DNA from: Thiobacillus denitrificans
GTDB taxonomy: Bacteria > Pseudomonadota > Gammaproteobacteria > Burkholderiales > Thiobacillaceae
Reading direction: 5' to 3'
Length of the DNA: 64,000 nucleotides
Assembly: GCA_002403375.1 (NCBI GenBank)
Contig: DHHQ01000023.1
Coordinates: 60,318-124,317, forward strand
The notes beneath the pieces were generated by a model. It was given only the letters and a program-made list of their open reading frames with translations. It had not been told where the DNA came from and made no database searches. This document shows, piece after piece, positions 44,074 to 52,390 of this stretch. Made by a program: the position numbers and the translations under genes. Every line of letters starts with the position of its first letter. The stretch's first letter is position 1.

Positions 44074-45039
44074 TCACTCGCCTTCGCTGACGCCCAGCTC
44101 GATGTAGAACATCGGCAGTACCTCGTCCTGCCTGCGCGGACGCGGCTGGCTGCGCACCAGCGCCGCCTCGACGCGCGCGGCCTGCAGCGCGGCGCGGTCG
44201 ATGACCGTCGGGTAGAGGCGGCAGTGCTTCTCGACCTGCTCGGCCTGGCGGCACGCGCAGCCCTCCAGTTCGCGCCGGGTGGCGGCATCGAGATGCGGCA
44301 GCAGCAGCATCCACGGCGCCTGCCAGGCGTGGTAGTCGCGCACCAGGCGGGCGTGCGCGGCGTCCATGCCCGCGGTGGCGATGAACAGCGGCGGAAAGGC
44401 GTCGGCGTCGAGCACGCGGCCGCGCAGGTGGTCGCCGCCCTTGAGCGTGTGCAGGCCGAGGCCCGCGCCGTCGTCGGAGCGGCGGAACCACTGCGCGACC
44501 CCGCTGGCGAGGTCGTTCACGTGGCGCGTGAGATGCGCCGCCGGCGATTCCGCGAGCCCCGCCACGGCGCAGCTCTGGAAACGCTCCTGCGCGGCGATGC
44601 CGGCGCGCCAGTCGAGCGGCGGCCGGGTGTCGGTCTCGCTGTCGTTGCGCACGCTGTGCAGCAGCGCCAGCGGCCGCTCGTCACGGTCGAGCAGCCACAG
44701 CTCGAACTGGTCGAGGAAGGGGAAGGGCACCTCGCGGTGCCGCGTGAGCAGGTGCTCGTACACGACCGCGCCCATGTCCTCGAGCCGCCTGAAATCGTCG
44801 GACGGGAAAAGCGGCCCGCGCTTGAGCCCGGTCTCCGCCGACCAGTGGCCGTAGCGGATGTCGGAGATCTGCGCCCGCTTGCCCGCGCGCCCGAGGCCGT
44901 CGAGCAGGGCATCGTTGGCCACGTAGATGTCCCACTCGACGCCGTCGGTCGTCACCGCCTCGGCCGAGCGGTAGCGCAGCGTGTGCACCACCCCGCGGAA
45001 GGGGTTGAGCAGGCGCTGCGCATAGCATTCGATCTGCAT
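44074..45039 (-). CDS. Conserved hypothetical protein, 321 residues
   Basis: I do not recognise this family. The protein begins MQIECYAQRLLNPFRGVVHT. Features are an N-terminal beta-rich part (VEWDIYVANDALLD, ISDIRYGHWSAETGLKRG), a middle with LDQFELWLLDRDERPLALLH, and a C-terminal helical region with LEGCACRQAEQVEKHCRLYP, where clustered Cys and His may bind a metal. There is no signal peptide or membrane helix. AAGGAGG precedes the ATG. It lies 17 bp downstream of the DUF502 gene on the same strand and probably shares its transcript. Confidence 0.7.
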   Translation of the reverse strand: MQIECYAQRLLNPFRGVVHTLRYRSAEAVTTDGVEWDIYVANDALLDGLGRAGKRAQISDIRYGHWSAETGLKRGPLFPSDDFRRLEDMGAVVYEHLLTRHREVPFPFLDQFELWLLDRDERPLALLHSVRNDSETDTRPPLDWRAGIAAQERFQSCAVAGLAESPAAHLTRHVNDLASGVAQWFRRSDDGAGLGLHTLKGGDHLRGRVLDADAFPPLFIATAGMDAAHARLVRDYHAWQAPWMLLLPHLDAATRRELEGCACRQAEQVEKHCRLYPTVIDRAALQAARVEAALVRSQPRPRRQDEVLPMFYIELGVSEGE

Positions 45040-45055
45040 CGGGGCGCGCCTCCTT

Positions 45056-45688
45056 CTAGTGTTCCGTACCCTCTGGCGCGCCGGCGGATACGGGTTTGCC
45101 GCGGGCGCCGTCCATCCAGGCGAACATCGCCTGCCGCATCGCCTCCTCGACCGACATGTCGATCGGCTGCACCCACTCGCGCGGCACGAAGACGGTATAG
45201 CCGCCGATCATGTAGCCCATCGGCAGGTAGACCGCCACTCGGTCGCCCTGCAGGAAACCGTCGGGCAGGTCGTCGACGTGCTGGCGCGTGACGAGGCCCG
45301 CGACTTCGAGCGGGTAGCCGGGCATCCGCAGGATCACCACGGTCTGCTTGACCTCGTGGCTGCGCTGCGGCGAGAAGTAGTCGGCAAAGCTCTTGAAGGA
45401 CGAGTAGATGCTCTTCACCACCGGCAGGTTGGTGAACGGCAGTTCGAGCAGCGACAGCAGGCGCCCGACGCCGCGCTGCGAGACCAGCACACCGAGCAGG
45501 ACGATGCCGCTGATCCCCAGCAGCAGACCCATGCCCGGGAGGTAGAGCTTGCCGATGAAGGGACGGATCAGCTGGGCCGCCAGCGCTTCGCTCCAGCTGA
45601 GGAAGAGATACAGCAGGTAGACCGTCAGGCCGACCGGCAGGGCGGTGATCAGACCACGGAAGAAATACTGGTAGAGCTGCTTGAGCAC
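45056..45688 (-). CDS. DUF502 family inner-membrane protein
   Basis: The 210-residue protein from GTG 45688 begins MLKQLYQYFFRGLITALPVG. Two membrane helices (about 12-35 and 55-78, LLLGISGIVLLGVLVSQRGV) are followed by the family signature LPVVKSIYSSFKSFADYF and a cytoplasmic beta domain (VVILRMPGYPLEVAGLVT, VAVYLPMGYMIGGYTVFVP). An ATG at 45736 would lengthen it by 16 residues, but family members begin at the first helix. Function unknown; membrane homeostasis is suspected in the family. Confidence 0.85.
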   Translation of the reverse strand: MLKQLYQYFFRGLITALPVGLTVYLLYLFLSWSEALAAQLIRPFIGKLYLPGMGLLLGISGIVLLGVLVSQRGVGRLLSLLELPFTNLPVVKSIYSSFKSFADYFSPQRSHEVKQTVVILRMPGYPLEVAGLVTRQHVDDLPDGFLQGDRVAVYLPMGYMIGGYTVFVPREWVQPIDMSVEEAMRQAMFAWMDGARGKPVSAGAPEGTEH

Positions 45689-45786
45689 GCGTAACCCCGG
45701 AAGGCCGAAAAAAAGTTGGTGGCTTTCGCTAAGCATAGCAGCGGGGCGTTGCTAGAATCCCCGCATCACCAACAATGGAGGAAACC

Positions 45787-46368
45787 ATGAAAGCCAAAGC
45801 CCTGATCGCCCTTGCCCTGCCCGCCCTGATCGCCGGCTGCGCCACCGGACCCAGCGCCGAGGAGCAGGCCGCGATGGCCGCCGATGCACGCAAGGCGTCC
45901 GGCGCGCTGATCCAGAAGCTCGGCGGCGAGCTCAAGGCCGCGCTGTCCGAGTCGGGCCCCGAGGGGGCGATCGGCGTCTGCAAGGAGCGCGCCCCGCAGA
46001 TCGCGGCCGACGTCTCCAAACAGTTCGGCTTCGACGTCAAGCGCGTCAGCCCGAAGAACCGCAACCCCGCGGGCGTTCCCGACGCGTGGGAGGCCGAGGC
46101 GCAGGCCGGGCTGGAAAAGCGCATGGCGGCCGGCGAGAAGCCCGAGACGCTCGACACCTGGCAGGTCGTCAGCACCTCCGCGGGCAAGCAGTTCCGCTAC
46201 GCCAAGGCGCTGCCGGTGCAGCCGCTGTGCCTGACCTGCCACGGCGACGCGGCCGCCATTCCCGACGGCGTGAAGGCGCGCCTGGCGGCGGAGTATCCCA
46301 ACGACAAGGCCACCGGCTACGCGCCCGGCATGGTGCGCGGCATCGTCTCGGTCAAGCGCCCGCTGTAA
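45787..46368 (+). CDS. DUF3365 (Tll0287-like) heme-binding lipoprotein
   Basis: The 193-residue protein starts at ATG 45787 with GGAGG upstream. LIALALPALIAGC is a type II signal peptide with lipobox IAGC at residue 17 or so. The mature part follows the Tll0287/DUF3365 pattern: IGVCKERAPQIAADVSKQFG, KRVSPKNRNPAGVPDAWE, and the single c-type heme site CLTCHGD. Family members are heme sensor domains; here it stands alone as a periplasmic mono-heme lipoprotein, possibly a redox or gas sensor. Confidence 0.88.
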   Translation: MKAKALIALALPALIAGCATGPSAEEQAAMAADARKASGALIQKLGGELKAALSESGPEGAIGVCKERAPQIAADVSKQFGFDVKRVSPKNRNPAGVPDAWEAEAQAGLEKRMAAGEKPETLDTWQVVSTSAGKQFRYAKALPVQPLCLTCHGDAAAIPDGVKARLAAEYPNDKATGYAPGMVRGIVSVKRPL

Positions 46369-46387
46369 TCCCGTCCGCCCGATCGAC

Positions 46388-46666
46388 ATGACGACCGGGC
46401 ACGCGCGTCCGCCGGCGTGGTGGGTGTACATGCTGCGCTGCGCGGACGGTTCGCTCTACACCGGCATCACCACCGACGTTTCCCGTCGCGTCGCCGAGCA
46501 CAACGGCGACGCGCGTCTGGGCGCGCGCTACACGCGCGCACGGCGCCCGGTGCAGCTCGTCTATGCGGAGGGGGCCGTCGACCGGGCCGCGGCCGCGCGC
46601 CGCGAGGCGGCGATCAAGCGGCTCGACCGTACGCGCAAGCTCGCGCTGTGCGCGGCGGCAGGCTGA
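46388..46666 (+). CDS. GIY-YIG nuclease superfamily protein (UPF0213-like)
   Basis: The 92-residue protein has the GIY-YIG fold: WWVYMLRCADGSLYTGITTD carries both half-motifs (VYM and YTG), then RVAEHNGDARLGARYTRARR with the catalytic Arg/His region, and EAAIKRLDRTRKLAL. Small standalone members (YhbQ type) are widespread housekeeping proteins with weak DNA nuclease activity, not homing enzymes. It starts 19 bp after the DUF3365 stop. Confidence 0.9.
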   Translation: MTTGHARPPAWWVYMLRCADGSLYTGITTDVSRRVAEHNGDARLGARYTRARRPVQLVYAEGAVDRAAAARREAAIKRLDRTRKLALCAAAG

Positions 46667-46678
46667 GCGGCGCTCCGC

Positions 46679-47620
46679 TCAGCCTGCTTCCACCCCGTCG
46701 TTCAGCAGGCGTGCGCTGAGCTGCGGCATCGCCGCTTCCACCGCGCGGCGCCCGGCTTCGATGGCGACGCTCGCGCGGTGGAATTCCATCAGCCCGAGGT
46801 CGGCGAGCAGCGGCGTCACCAGCGCGTCCGCCGGCTCGCCGGCGAGGCGGCTGCGCGTGATCACCACCTGCATGATCGTGATGCTCGACGCCAGCACGTC
46901 GAGCATGGGCGGCGGCTTGGGCGCGTCGCTGCCGTTGAGGCCGAGCTGCGTCATGCTCGCCTGGATCCGCGCCATCACCGTGTCGGCGATCGAGTCGGGC
47001 TCGTCGGCTGCGGCGCGCTTGCGCGCCGGCTTCGCGGCCTTGGGCTTGAGGAAGTGGCCGAGCCGGTCGGTGTTGAGGTCGACGGCGATCACGTGATCGG
47101 CGCCCATCGCCCGGCACAGCGATACCGGCACCGGGTTCACCAGCCCGCCGTCGACCAGCCATACGCCGTCGCGCTGCACCGGCGTGAACAGGCCGGGCAG
47201 CGCGATCGACGCGCGCACCGCGTCGGTCACCACGCCGTCGCGCAGCCACACCTCTCGGCCGCGCTCAAGGTCGGTGGCGACCGCGCCGAACGGCCGCGGC
47301 AGTTCGCGAATGTCGCGGTCGACGAACTCGCTGCGGAAGAAGTCGATCAGCTTCTCGCCCTTGATCAGCCCGCTGCCGAGCGAGAAGTCGAGGAAGCTCA
47401 CCACGGTCTGCAGCTTGAGGCCGCGCACCCACGCTTCGAGGCGGTCGAGCTCGTCCGCGACGTACGCCGCGCCCACCAGCGAGCCGATCGAGGTGCCGCA
47501 GACGATGTCCGGCACGATGCCGGCCTTCTCGAGCGCGCGGATGACGCCGATGTGCGCCCAGCCGCGCGCCGAGCCGCCGCCGAGCGCGAGGCCGATACGG
47601 GGCGCATGTCGCTTGCTCAT
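46679..47620 (-). CDS. Patatin-like phospholipase (RssA-like)
   Basis: The 313-residue serine hydrolase has the oxyanion loop GGGSARG (14-20), the nucleophile Ser44 in GTSIGS and the dyad Asp157 in VDGGLVNPVPV. The layout matches bacterial RssA/YchK-type patatins acting on lipids in the cytoplasm. A Lys/Arg-rich insert (about 193-207) links to a helical tail. It begins six bases after the RNR stop and so is read with it, though no functional link is obvious. Confidence 0.92.
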   Translation of the reverse strand: MSKRHAPRIGLALGGGSARGWAHIGVIRALEKAGIVPDIVCGTSIGSLVGAAYVADELDRLEAWVRGLKLQTVVSFLDFSLGSGLIKGEKLIDFFRSEFVDRDIRELPRPFGAVATDLERGREVWLRDGVVTDAVRASIALPGLFTPVQRDGVWLVDGGLVNPVPVSLCRAMGADHVIAVDLNTDRLGHFLKPKAAKPARKRAAADEPDSIADTVMARIQASMTQLGLNGSDAPKPPPMLDVLASSITIMQVVITRSRLAGEPADALVTPLLADLGLMEFHRASVAIEAGRRAVEAAMPQLSARLLNDGVEAG

Positions 47621-47626
47621 GTCGGC

Positions 47627-49426
47627 TCAGTCCGCCTCGCGCTCGACGCTGCAGCACGGCACGCGCGCGGCGGACGGCTCGCTGAGGATGGCGCCGGTGA
47701 CCGGATTCGGGCGGAACACCGTGCAGCCCTTGAGGCCGAGCGCGTGCGCCTGGCGGTAGAGGTCCGCGAAGTGTTCGAAGGGCGTGTCGGCGGCGACGTT
47801 GATGGTCTTCGAGATGGCATTGTCGACGTAGGGTTGCAGCGCGGCCTGCATGGCGAGATGGGCGCGCGGGTCGATCTGCCGCGCCTCGACCAGCGCTGGC
47901 GGCATGCCGGGGTGTCCCGCCTGCTGCCAGCGCTGCAGTGCGAGATCGACCACGCGGTGGGTGCGGTACGCGCCGTCCCTGCCGAGCACGCGGCGCTCGG
48001 CAACGGCGGCGAATACCGGCTCGATGCCGCTGGAGCAGTTGTTGGCCAGCAGGCTGATGGTGCCGGCCGGCGCGATCGCCAACAAATGACTGTTGCGGAT
48101 GCCGTCGTCGGCGATCGCGGCGCGCAACTCGGCGGGCAGGCGGGCGGCGAAGCCGCTCGCGAGGAACGCGTCGCGGTCGAAGCCGGGGAAGGCGCCCTTT
48201 TCGCGCGCGAGCCCGACCGAGGCGCGGTAGGCCGCGTCGCGCACCGTCTGCAGCGCCTGCGCCGCGAGCGTGCGCGCCGCGTCGCTGTCGTAGTCGAGCC
48301 CGAGCATCACCAGCGCGTCGGCGAGCCCGGTGACGCCGAGGCCGACGCGGCGCTTGCGGCGTGCCTCGTCTGCCTGCGCCGGCAGCGGGTAGCGCGAGAC
48401 GTCGATCACGTCGTCGAGGAAGCGCACCGCGAGCCCTGCCGCAGCATCAAGCGCGGCGAGGTCGAGGCGGGCGCCGGCGGCGAACGGCGAGGTCACGAAG
48501 GCAGTCAGGTTGAGCGAGCCGAGGTCGCACGCGCCGTAGGGGGGCAGCGGGATTTCGCCGCAGGGGTTGGTGGCGGAAAGCGTCTCGCGGTCGCGCAGGG
48601 TGTTCTCGCGGTTGACCGTGTCGACGAACAGCACCCCGGGCTCGGCGGTGTCGTAGGCCGCGCGCAGGATGCGCTGCCACAGCTCGCGCGCTCTCAGCGT
48701 GCGGATCACCCGGCACGGCACCGCCGCCCCGCTGCCGCTCCAGCGCCGCTCGACGACCGGGCCGTCGGCCGCTTCCCCCGCGCGCAGCGGGAACACCAGC
48801 GGCCAGTCGGCGTCGCGCTCGACCGCCGCCATGAAGGCGTCGCTGGCCTGGACCGAGAGGTTGAAGTGCCTGAGCTCGGCCGGGTCGCGCTTGGCGTCGA
48901 CGAAGGCCTCGATGTCGGGATGGTCGCAGCGCAGCGTCGCCATCATCGCGCCGCGCCGCGCGCCCGTCGACAGCATGGTCGCGCACATCGCGTCCCAGAT
49001 GCGCATGAACGACACCGGGCCCGAGGCGATGGTGCCGGTCGCTGCGGCCACCATGCCGGCAGGCCGCAGCGTCGAGAAATCGTAGCCGACGCCGCCGCCC
49101 TGCTGCATGGTGAGCGCGCCTTCCTTGAGTGCCTCGAAGATCGACTCGAGGTCGTCGGCGATCTCGCCCATGACGAAGCAGTTGAACAGCGTGACCCGGT
49201 GGCCGGTGCCGGCGCCTGCGAGGATGCGCCCGCCGGGCAGGAAGCGGAAACCGTCGAGCAGGCCGCGGAAGCGCCCGGCCCAGGCGTCGCGATCGCGCGT
49301 CTCCGCTGCGGCGATCGCGTGCGCCACCCGCTGCCAGCTTTCCGAGACCGTGGTCTCGCCCGCGGCACGGTAGCGGGTCTCCCAGACGTGCCGGGAAATG
49401 TCCATGCTGAAGGGGTCGGAGGTCAT
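47627..49426 (-). CDS. nrdJ: Class II (B12-dependent) ribonucleotide reductase
   Basis: The 599-residue enzyme reduces ribonucleotides using adenosylcobalamin, so it works with or without oxygen. The barrel motifs are FRFLPGGRILAGAGT, the first redox Cys in LFNCFVMGE, MQQGGGVGYDFSTLRPAG, and the thiyl-radical loop NPCGEIPLPPYGACDLGSLN. The C-terminus has GCTVFRPNPVTG and a CC pair (VPCCSVE) for electron entry. There is no N-terminal ATP cone, typical of the short NrdJ form. No nrdAB or nrdR is present here. Confidence 0.92.
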   Translation of the reverse strand: MTSDPFSMDISRHVWETRYRAAGETTVSESWQRVAHAIAAAETRDRDAWAGRFRGLLDGFRFLPGGRILAGAGTGHRVTLFNCFVMGEIADDLESIFEALKEGALTMQQGGGVGYDFSTLRPAGMVAAATGTIASGPVSFMRIWDAMCATMLSTGARRGAMMATLRCDHPDIEAFVDAKRDPAELRHFNLSVQASDAFMAAVERDADWPLVFPLRAGEAADGPVVERRWSGSGAAVPCRVIRTLRARELWQRILRAAYDTAEPGVLFVDTVNRENTLRDRETLSATNPCGEIPLPPYGACDLGSLNLTAFVTSPFAAGARLDLAALDAAAGLAVRFLDDVIDVSRYPLPAQADEARRKRRVGLGVTGLADALVMLGLDYDSDAARTLAAQALQTVRDAAYRASVGLAREKGAFPGFDRDAFLASGFAARLPAELRAAIADDGIRNSHLLAIAPAGTISLLANNCSSGIEPVFAAVAERRVLGRDGAYRTHRVVDLALQRWQQAGHPGMPPALVEARQIDPRAHLAMQAALQPYVDNAISKTINVAADTPFEHFADLYRQAHALGLKGCTVFRPNPVTGAILSEPSAARVPCCSVEREAD

Positions 49427-49506
49427 GGGCGGGCGCTGATGCGGGCGGCGAGTTGAGGCATTATGCGGGCAGTCACATTCCGAGCATAGCCGCTGCGGCC
49501 CGACCC

Positions 49507-50490
49507 ATGACGGATTCGCTTCATCCCTACACCGCGCTCACGCCCGACCGCGTCCTCGACGCGCTCGACAGCACCGGCCTGCACGCCGATGGCCGCCTGC
49601 TGGCGCTGAACAGCTACGAGAATCGCGTCTACCAGATCGGCGTCGAGGATGCGCAGCCGGTGGTGGTCAAGTTCTACCGTCCGGGGCGCTGGAGCGACGC
49701 CGCCATCCTCGAGGACCATGCGTTCACCGCCGAACTGGCGGCCGAGGAGATCCCGGTGGTCGCGCCGCTGCAGCTCGACGGCGCCACGCTGCATGCCCAC
49801 GCCGGCTTCCGCTTCGCGGTGTACCCGAAGCAGGGCGGGCGCATGGCGGAGTTCGACCGCGCCGACGCGCTGCAGTGGATGGGGCGCTTCCTCGGCCGCA
49901 TCCACGCGGTCGGCGCGCGGCGGGATTTCGTGCATCGGCCCGCGCTCGATCTCGCCAGCTTCGGCTACGCCTCGCGCGATTTCCTGGCGGGCGGCAACTG
50001 GCTGCCCGCCGACCTCCGGGCGGCGTGGGACAGCGTCGTCGAGCACGCGCTCGCCAGCGTCGCCCACTGCTATGCGCGCGCCGGCGCGGTGCGCGGCATC
50101 CGCCTGCACGGCGACTGCCACGCCGGCAACGTGCTGTGGACCGACGCTGGGCCGCACTTCGTCGACTTCGATGACGCCCGCACCGGCCCGGCGGTGCAGG
50201 ACCTGTGGATGCTGCTGTCGGGCGAGCGCGACGCGCAGCAGGCGCAGCTCGGCGAGATCCTCACGGGCTACGAGGACTTCATGGAATTCGATTCGCGCGA
50301 ACTCCACCTGGTCGAGGCGCTCAGGACCCTGCGGCTGATCCACTACGCGGCGTGGCTCGCGCGACGCTGGGACGACCCGGCTTTCCCCGCTGCGTTTCCG
50401 TGGTTCAATACGCAGCAGTACTGGGAGGCGCGCATCCTCGAGCTGCGCGAGCAGATCGCGCTGATGGACGAGCCGCCGCTGGTGGCTTGA
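49507..50490 (+). CDS. srkA: Stress response serine/threonine kinase SrkA
   Basis: The 327-residue protein from ATG 49507 has the aminoglycoside-phosphotransferase fold of SrkA/YihE. NSYENRVYQIGVEDAQPVVV covers the glycine-rich loop and the conserved Lys, RLHGDCHAGNVLW the catalytic loop, and FVDFDDARTGPAVQDLWML the metal-binding segment. E. coli SrkA counteracts MazEF-linked death under oxidative stress (family knowledge). In E. coli it is followed by dsbA; that link is missing here. Confidence 0.92.
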   Translation: MTDSLHPYTALTPDRVLDALDSTGLHADGRLLALNSYENRVYQIGVEDAQPVVVKFYRPGRWSDAAILEDHAFTAELAAEEIPVVAPLQLDGATLHAHAGFRFAVYPKQGGRMAEFDRADALQWMGRFLGRIHAVGARRDFVHRPALDLASFGYASRDFLAGGNWLPADLRAAWDSVVEHALASVAHCYARAGAVRGIRLHGDCHAGNVLWTDAGPHFVDFDDARTGPAVQDLWMLLSGERDAQQAQLGEILTGYEDFMEFDSRELHLVEALRTLRLIHYAAWLARRWDDPAFPAAFPWFNTQQYWEARILELREQIALMDEPPLVA

Positions 50491-50515
50491 GGCAATTGGT
50501 GTCCGCGAACGCCCT

Positions 50516-50569
50516 GAAGGGCATGAATACCCCGAAGGGCATGAATACCCGGAAGGGCATGAAGGGCGG
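50516..50569 (+). repeat. Three tandem 18-bp units upstream of the amidotransferase gene
   Basis: GAAGGGCATGAATACCCC (50516-50533), GAAGGGCATGAATACCCG (50534-50551) and a diverged third copy starting GAAGGGCATGAA (50552-50569) lie back to back. There are no spacers, so this is not CRISPR. The AAGGGCAT core repeats every 18 bp and a fourth half-copy may begin at 50511 (GCCCTGAAGG). Confidence 0.8.
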
Positions 50570-50623
50570 GACGCAGCGTGAGGTTTCTGCGCGGCGCGTC
50601 TTCGCGGATTACGGGGGTAAGAC

Positions 50624-52390
50624 ATGTGCGGCATAGCAGGTGAACTGCGGTTCGACAACAAGGCGCCCGACGCGGAAGTCATGGCGCGCATGCTGGCGAA
50701 GCTGGCGCGGCGCGGACCCGACGCCGAGGGCCAGCATCGCCACGGCCCGGCGCGGCTCGGCCACCGGCGGCTGGCCATCATCGACCTCTCCGAGCGCTCA
50801 CGGCAGCCGATGGTCGACGCCGCGACCGGCACCGCGCTGGTGTTCAACGGCACCCTCTACAACTACCCCGAGCTGCGCGCCGAGCTGATCGGACGCGGCC
50901 ACGTCTTCCATTCCGACGGCGACACCGAAGTCATCCTGCGTGCCTGGCTCGAATGGGGCGAGACCTGCGTCGAGCGCCTGCACGGCATGTTCGCGTTCGC
51001 GATCTGGAACCGCGACACGCTGTTTCTCGCGCGCGACCGCCTCGGCATCAAGCCGCTGTACTACAGCGAGACCCTCGGCTGCTTCCGTTTCGCGTCGACG
51101 CCGCAGGCGCTGCTGGCGGCGGGCGGGGTCGACACCGGCATCGACGCGGTCGCGCTGCACCATCTCTTCACCCTGCACGCGGTGGTGCCGGCGCCGCGCA
51201 CCATCTACAACGGCATCAGGAAGCTCGCGCCGGGCACCACGCTGACCGTCAACGCGCGCGGCGAACTCGCCCATCGCAGCTACTGGTCGCTGAAGGCGCA
51301 GCGCCCGGCGGTCGCGAAGACCGACGCCGAGTGGACCGAGGCGATCCACGAAAGCCTCAGGCAGGCGGTCAGGAAACGCATCGAGATCGCCGACGTCAAG
51401 GTGGGGGTGCTGCTCTCCGGCGGGCTCGACTCGAGCCTGCTGGTGGCGCTCTTGGCCGAGCAGGGCGTGCCCGACCTGATGACGTTCTCGGTCGGCTTCG
51501 AGGACCAGCCCGAAGAGCGCGGCAACGAATTCGAGTATTCCGACCCGGTCGCCGCGATGTACGGCACGCGCCACCACAAGTACCTGATCCCCAATTCGGA
51601 AGTGCTGCGCCGCCTTCCCGAGGCGGTCGGACAGATGAGCGAGCCGATGTTCGCGCAGGACGCGGTGGCGTTCTACCTGCTCGCCGAGCAGGTCAGCCGG
51701 ACGGTCAAGGTGGTGCAGAGCGGACAGGGCGCCGACGAGGTGTTCGGCGGTTACTTCTGGTATCCGCGGATGGCGGCGGATACCCAAGGCAGCGCGCTCG
51801 AGCGCTTCCGCCGGCATTACTTCGACCGCGACCACGACGAGTTTCTCGAGATGGTCGGCCCCGCCTTCCATGGCCCCGACTACACCGGCGAGCTGATCGC
51901 CGCGCATCTTGCGGAACCTTTCGCCGACGAATTCATCGATCAGGTGTTGCGCATGGATACGACCATGCTGATCACCGACGACCCGGTGAAGCGGGTGGAC
52001 AATATGACCATGGCGTGGGGGCTCGAAGCGCGTGTACCCTTTCTCGATCATCAACTGGTCGAACTGGCGGCGTCGATGCCGCCGCGGCTCAAGCTGGCGT
52101 CGGAGGGCAAGCACGTGCTGAAGGCCATCGCGCGCGGCCTGGTGCCGGACGCGGTGATCGACCGCAAGAAGGGCTATTTTCCGATGCCGGCGCTCAAGTT
52201 TGTACGGGGGGACTTCCTGGAATTCATGCAGGACATTCTGAACTCGCAGGCCTGCCGCGAACGCGGACTGTACCAGCGCGCCTACGTCGACACGCTGCTG
52301 GCGGCACCGGAGCGGCACCATACACGGATCCAGGGCAGCAAGCTGTGGCACCTGGCCCTCCTCGAATACTGGCTACAAAACAATGCGTAA
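50624..52390 (+). CDS. Asparagine-synthase-like amidotransferase (N-acetylglutaminylglutamine amidotransferase type)
   Basis: The 588-residue glutamine-dependent enzyme has an N-terminal Ntn glutaminase domain (nucleophile Cys2 in MCGIAGE; HRRLAIIDLSE, FNGTLYNYPEL, DGDTEVILRAW) and a C-terminal synthetase domain with the PPi loop LLSGGLDSSLLVALL. The segment LLAAGGVDTGIDAVALHH to VPAPRTIYNGIRKL is characteristic of the amidotransferase that finishes the osmolyte N-acetylglutaminylglutamine amide. In other bacteria it sits with an acetyltransferase/ligase (ngg) and a peptidase; neither is here. It overlaps the transglycosylase gene by 8 bases, so amidation of a cell-wall component is an alternative. 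Confidence 0.82.
   Translation: MCGIAGELRFDNKAPDAEVMARMLAKLARRGPDAEGQHRHGPARLGHRRLAIIDLSERSRQPMVDAATGTALVFNGTLYNYPELRAELIGRGHVFHSDGDTEVILRAWLEWGETCVERLHGMFAFAIWNRDTLFLARDRLGIKPLYYSETLGCFRFASTPQALLAAGGVDTGIDAVALHHLFTLHAVVPAPRTIYNGIRKLAPGTTLTVNARGELAHRSYWSLKAQRPAVAKTDAEWTEAIHESLRQAVRKRIEIADVKVGVLLSGGLDSSLLVALLAEQGVPDLMTFSVGFEDQPEERGNEFEYSDPVAAMYGTRHHKYLIPNSEVLRRLPEAVGQMSEPMFAQDAVAFYLLAEQVSRTVKVVQSGQGADEVFGGYFWYPRMAADTQGSALERFRRHYFDRDHDEFLEMVGPAFHGPDYTGELIAAHLAEPFADEFIDQVLRMDTTMLITDDPVKRVDNMTMAWGLEARVPFLDHQLVELAASMPPRLKLASEGKHVLKAIARGLVPDAVIDRKKGYFPMPALKFVRGDFLEFMQDILNSQACRERGLYQRAYVDTLLAAPERHHTRIQGSKLWHLALLEYWLQNNA

Noticed and set aside
46388..46666. Homing endonuclease
   Set aside because: The GIY-YIG protein is a stand-alone 92-residue housekeeping type, not in an intron or intein.
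50516..50569. CRISPR array
   Set aside because: The units are 18 bp, directly adjacent with no spacers, and no cas gene is in the window.
50205..50636. Plus-strand frame encoding KGMNTPKGMN-type repeats
   Set aside because: The repeats come from the 18-bp DNA repeat; the frame overlaps srkA out of frame and runs into the amidotransferase start.
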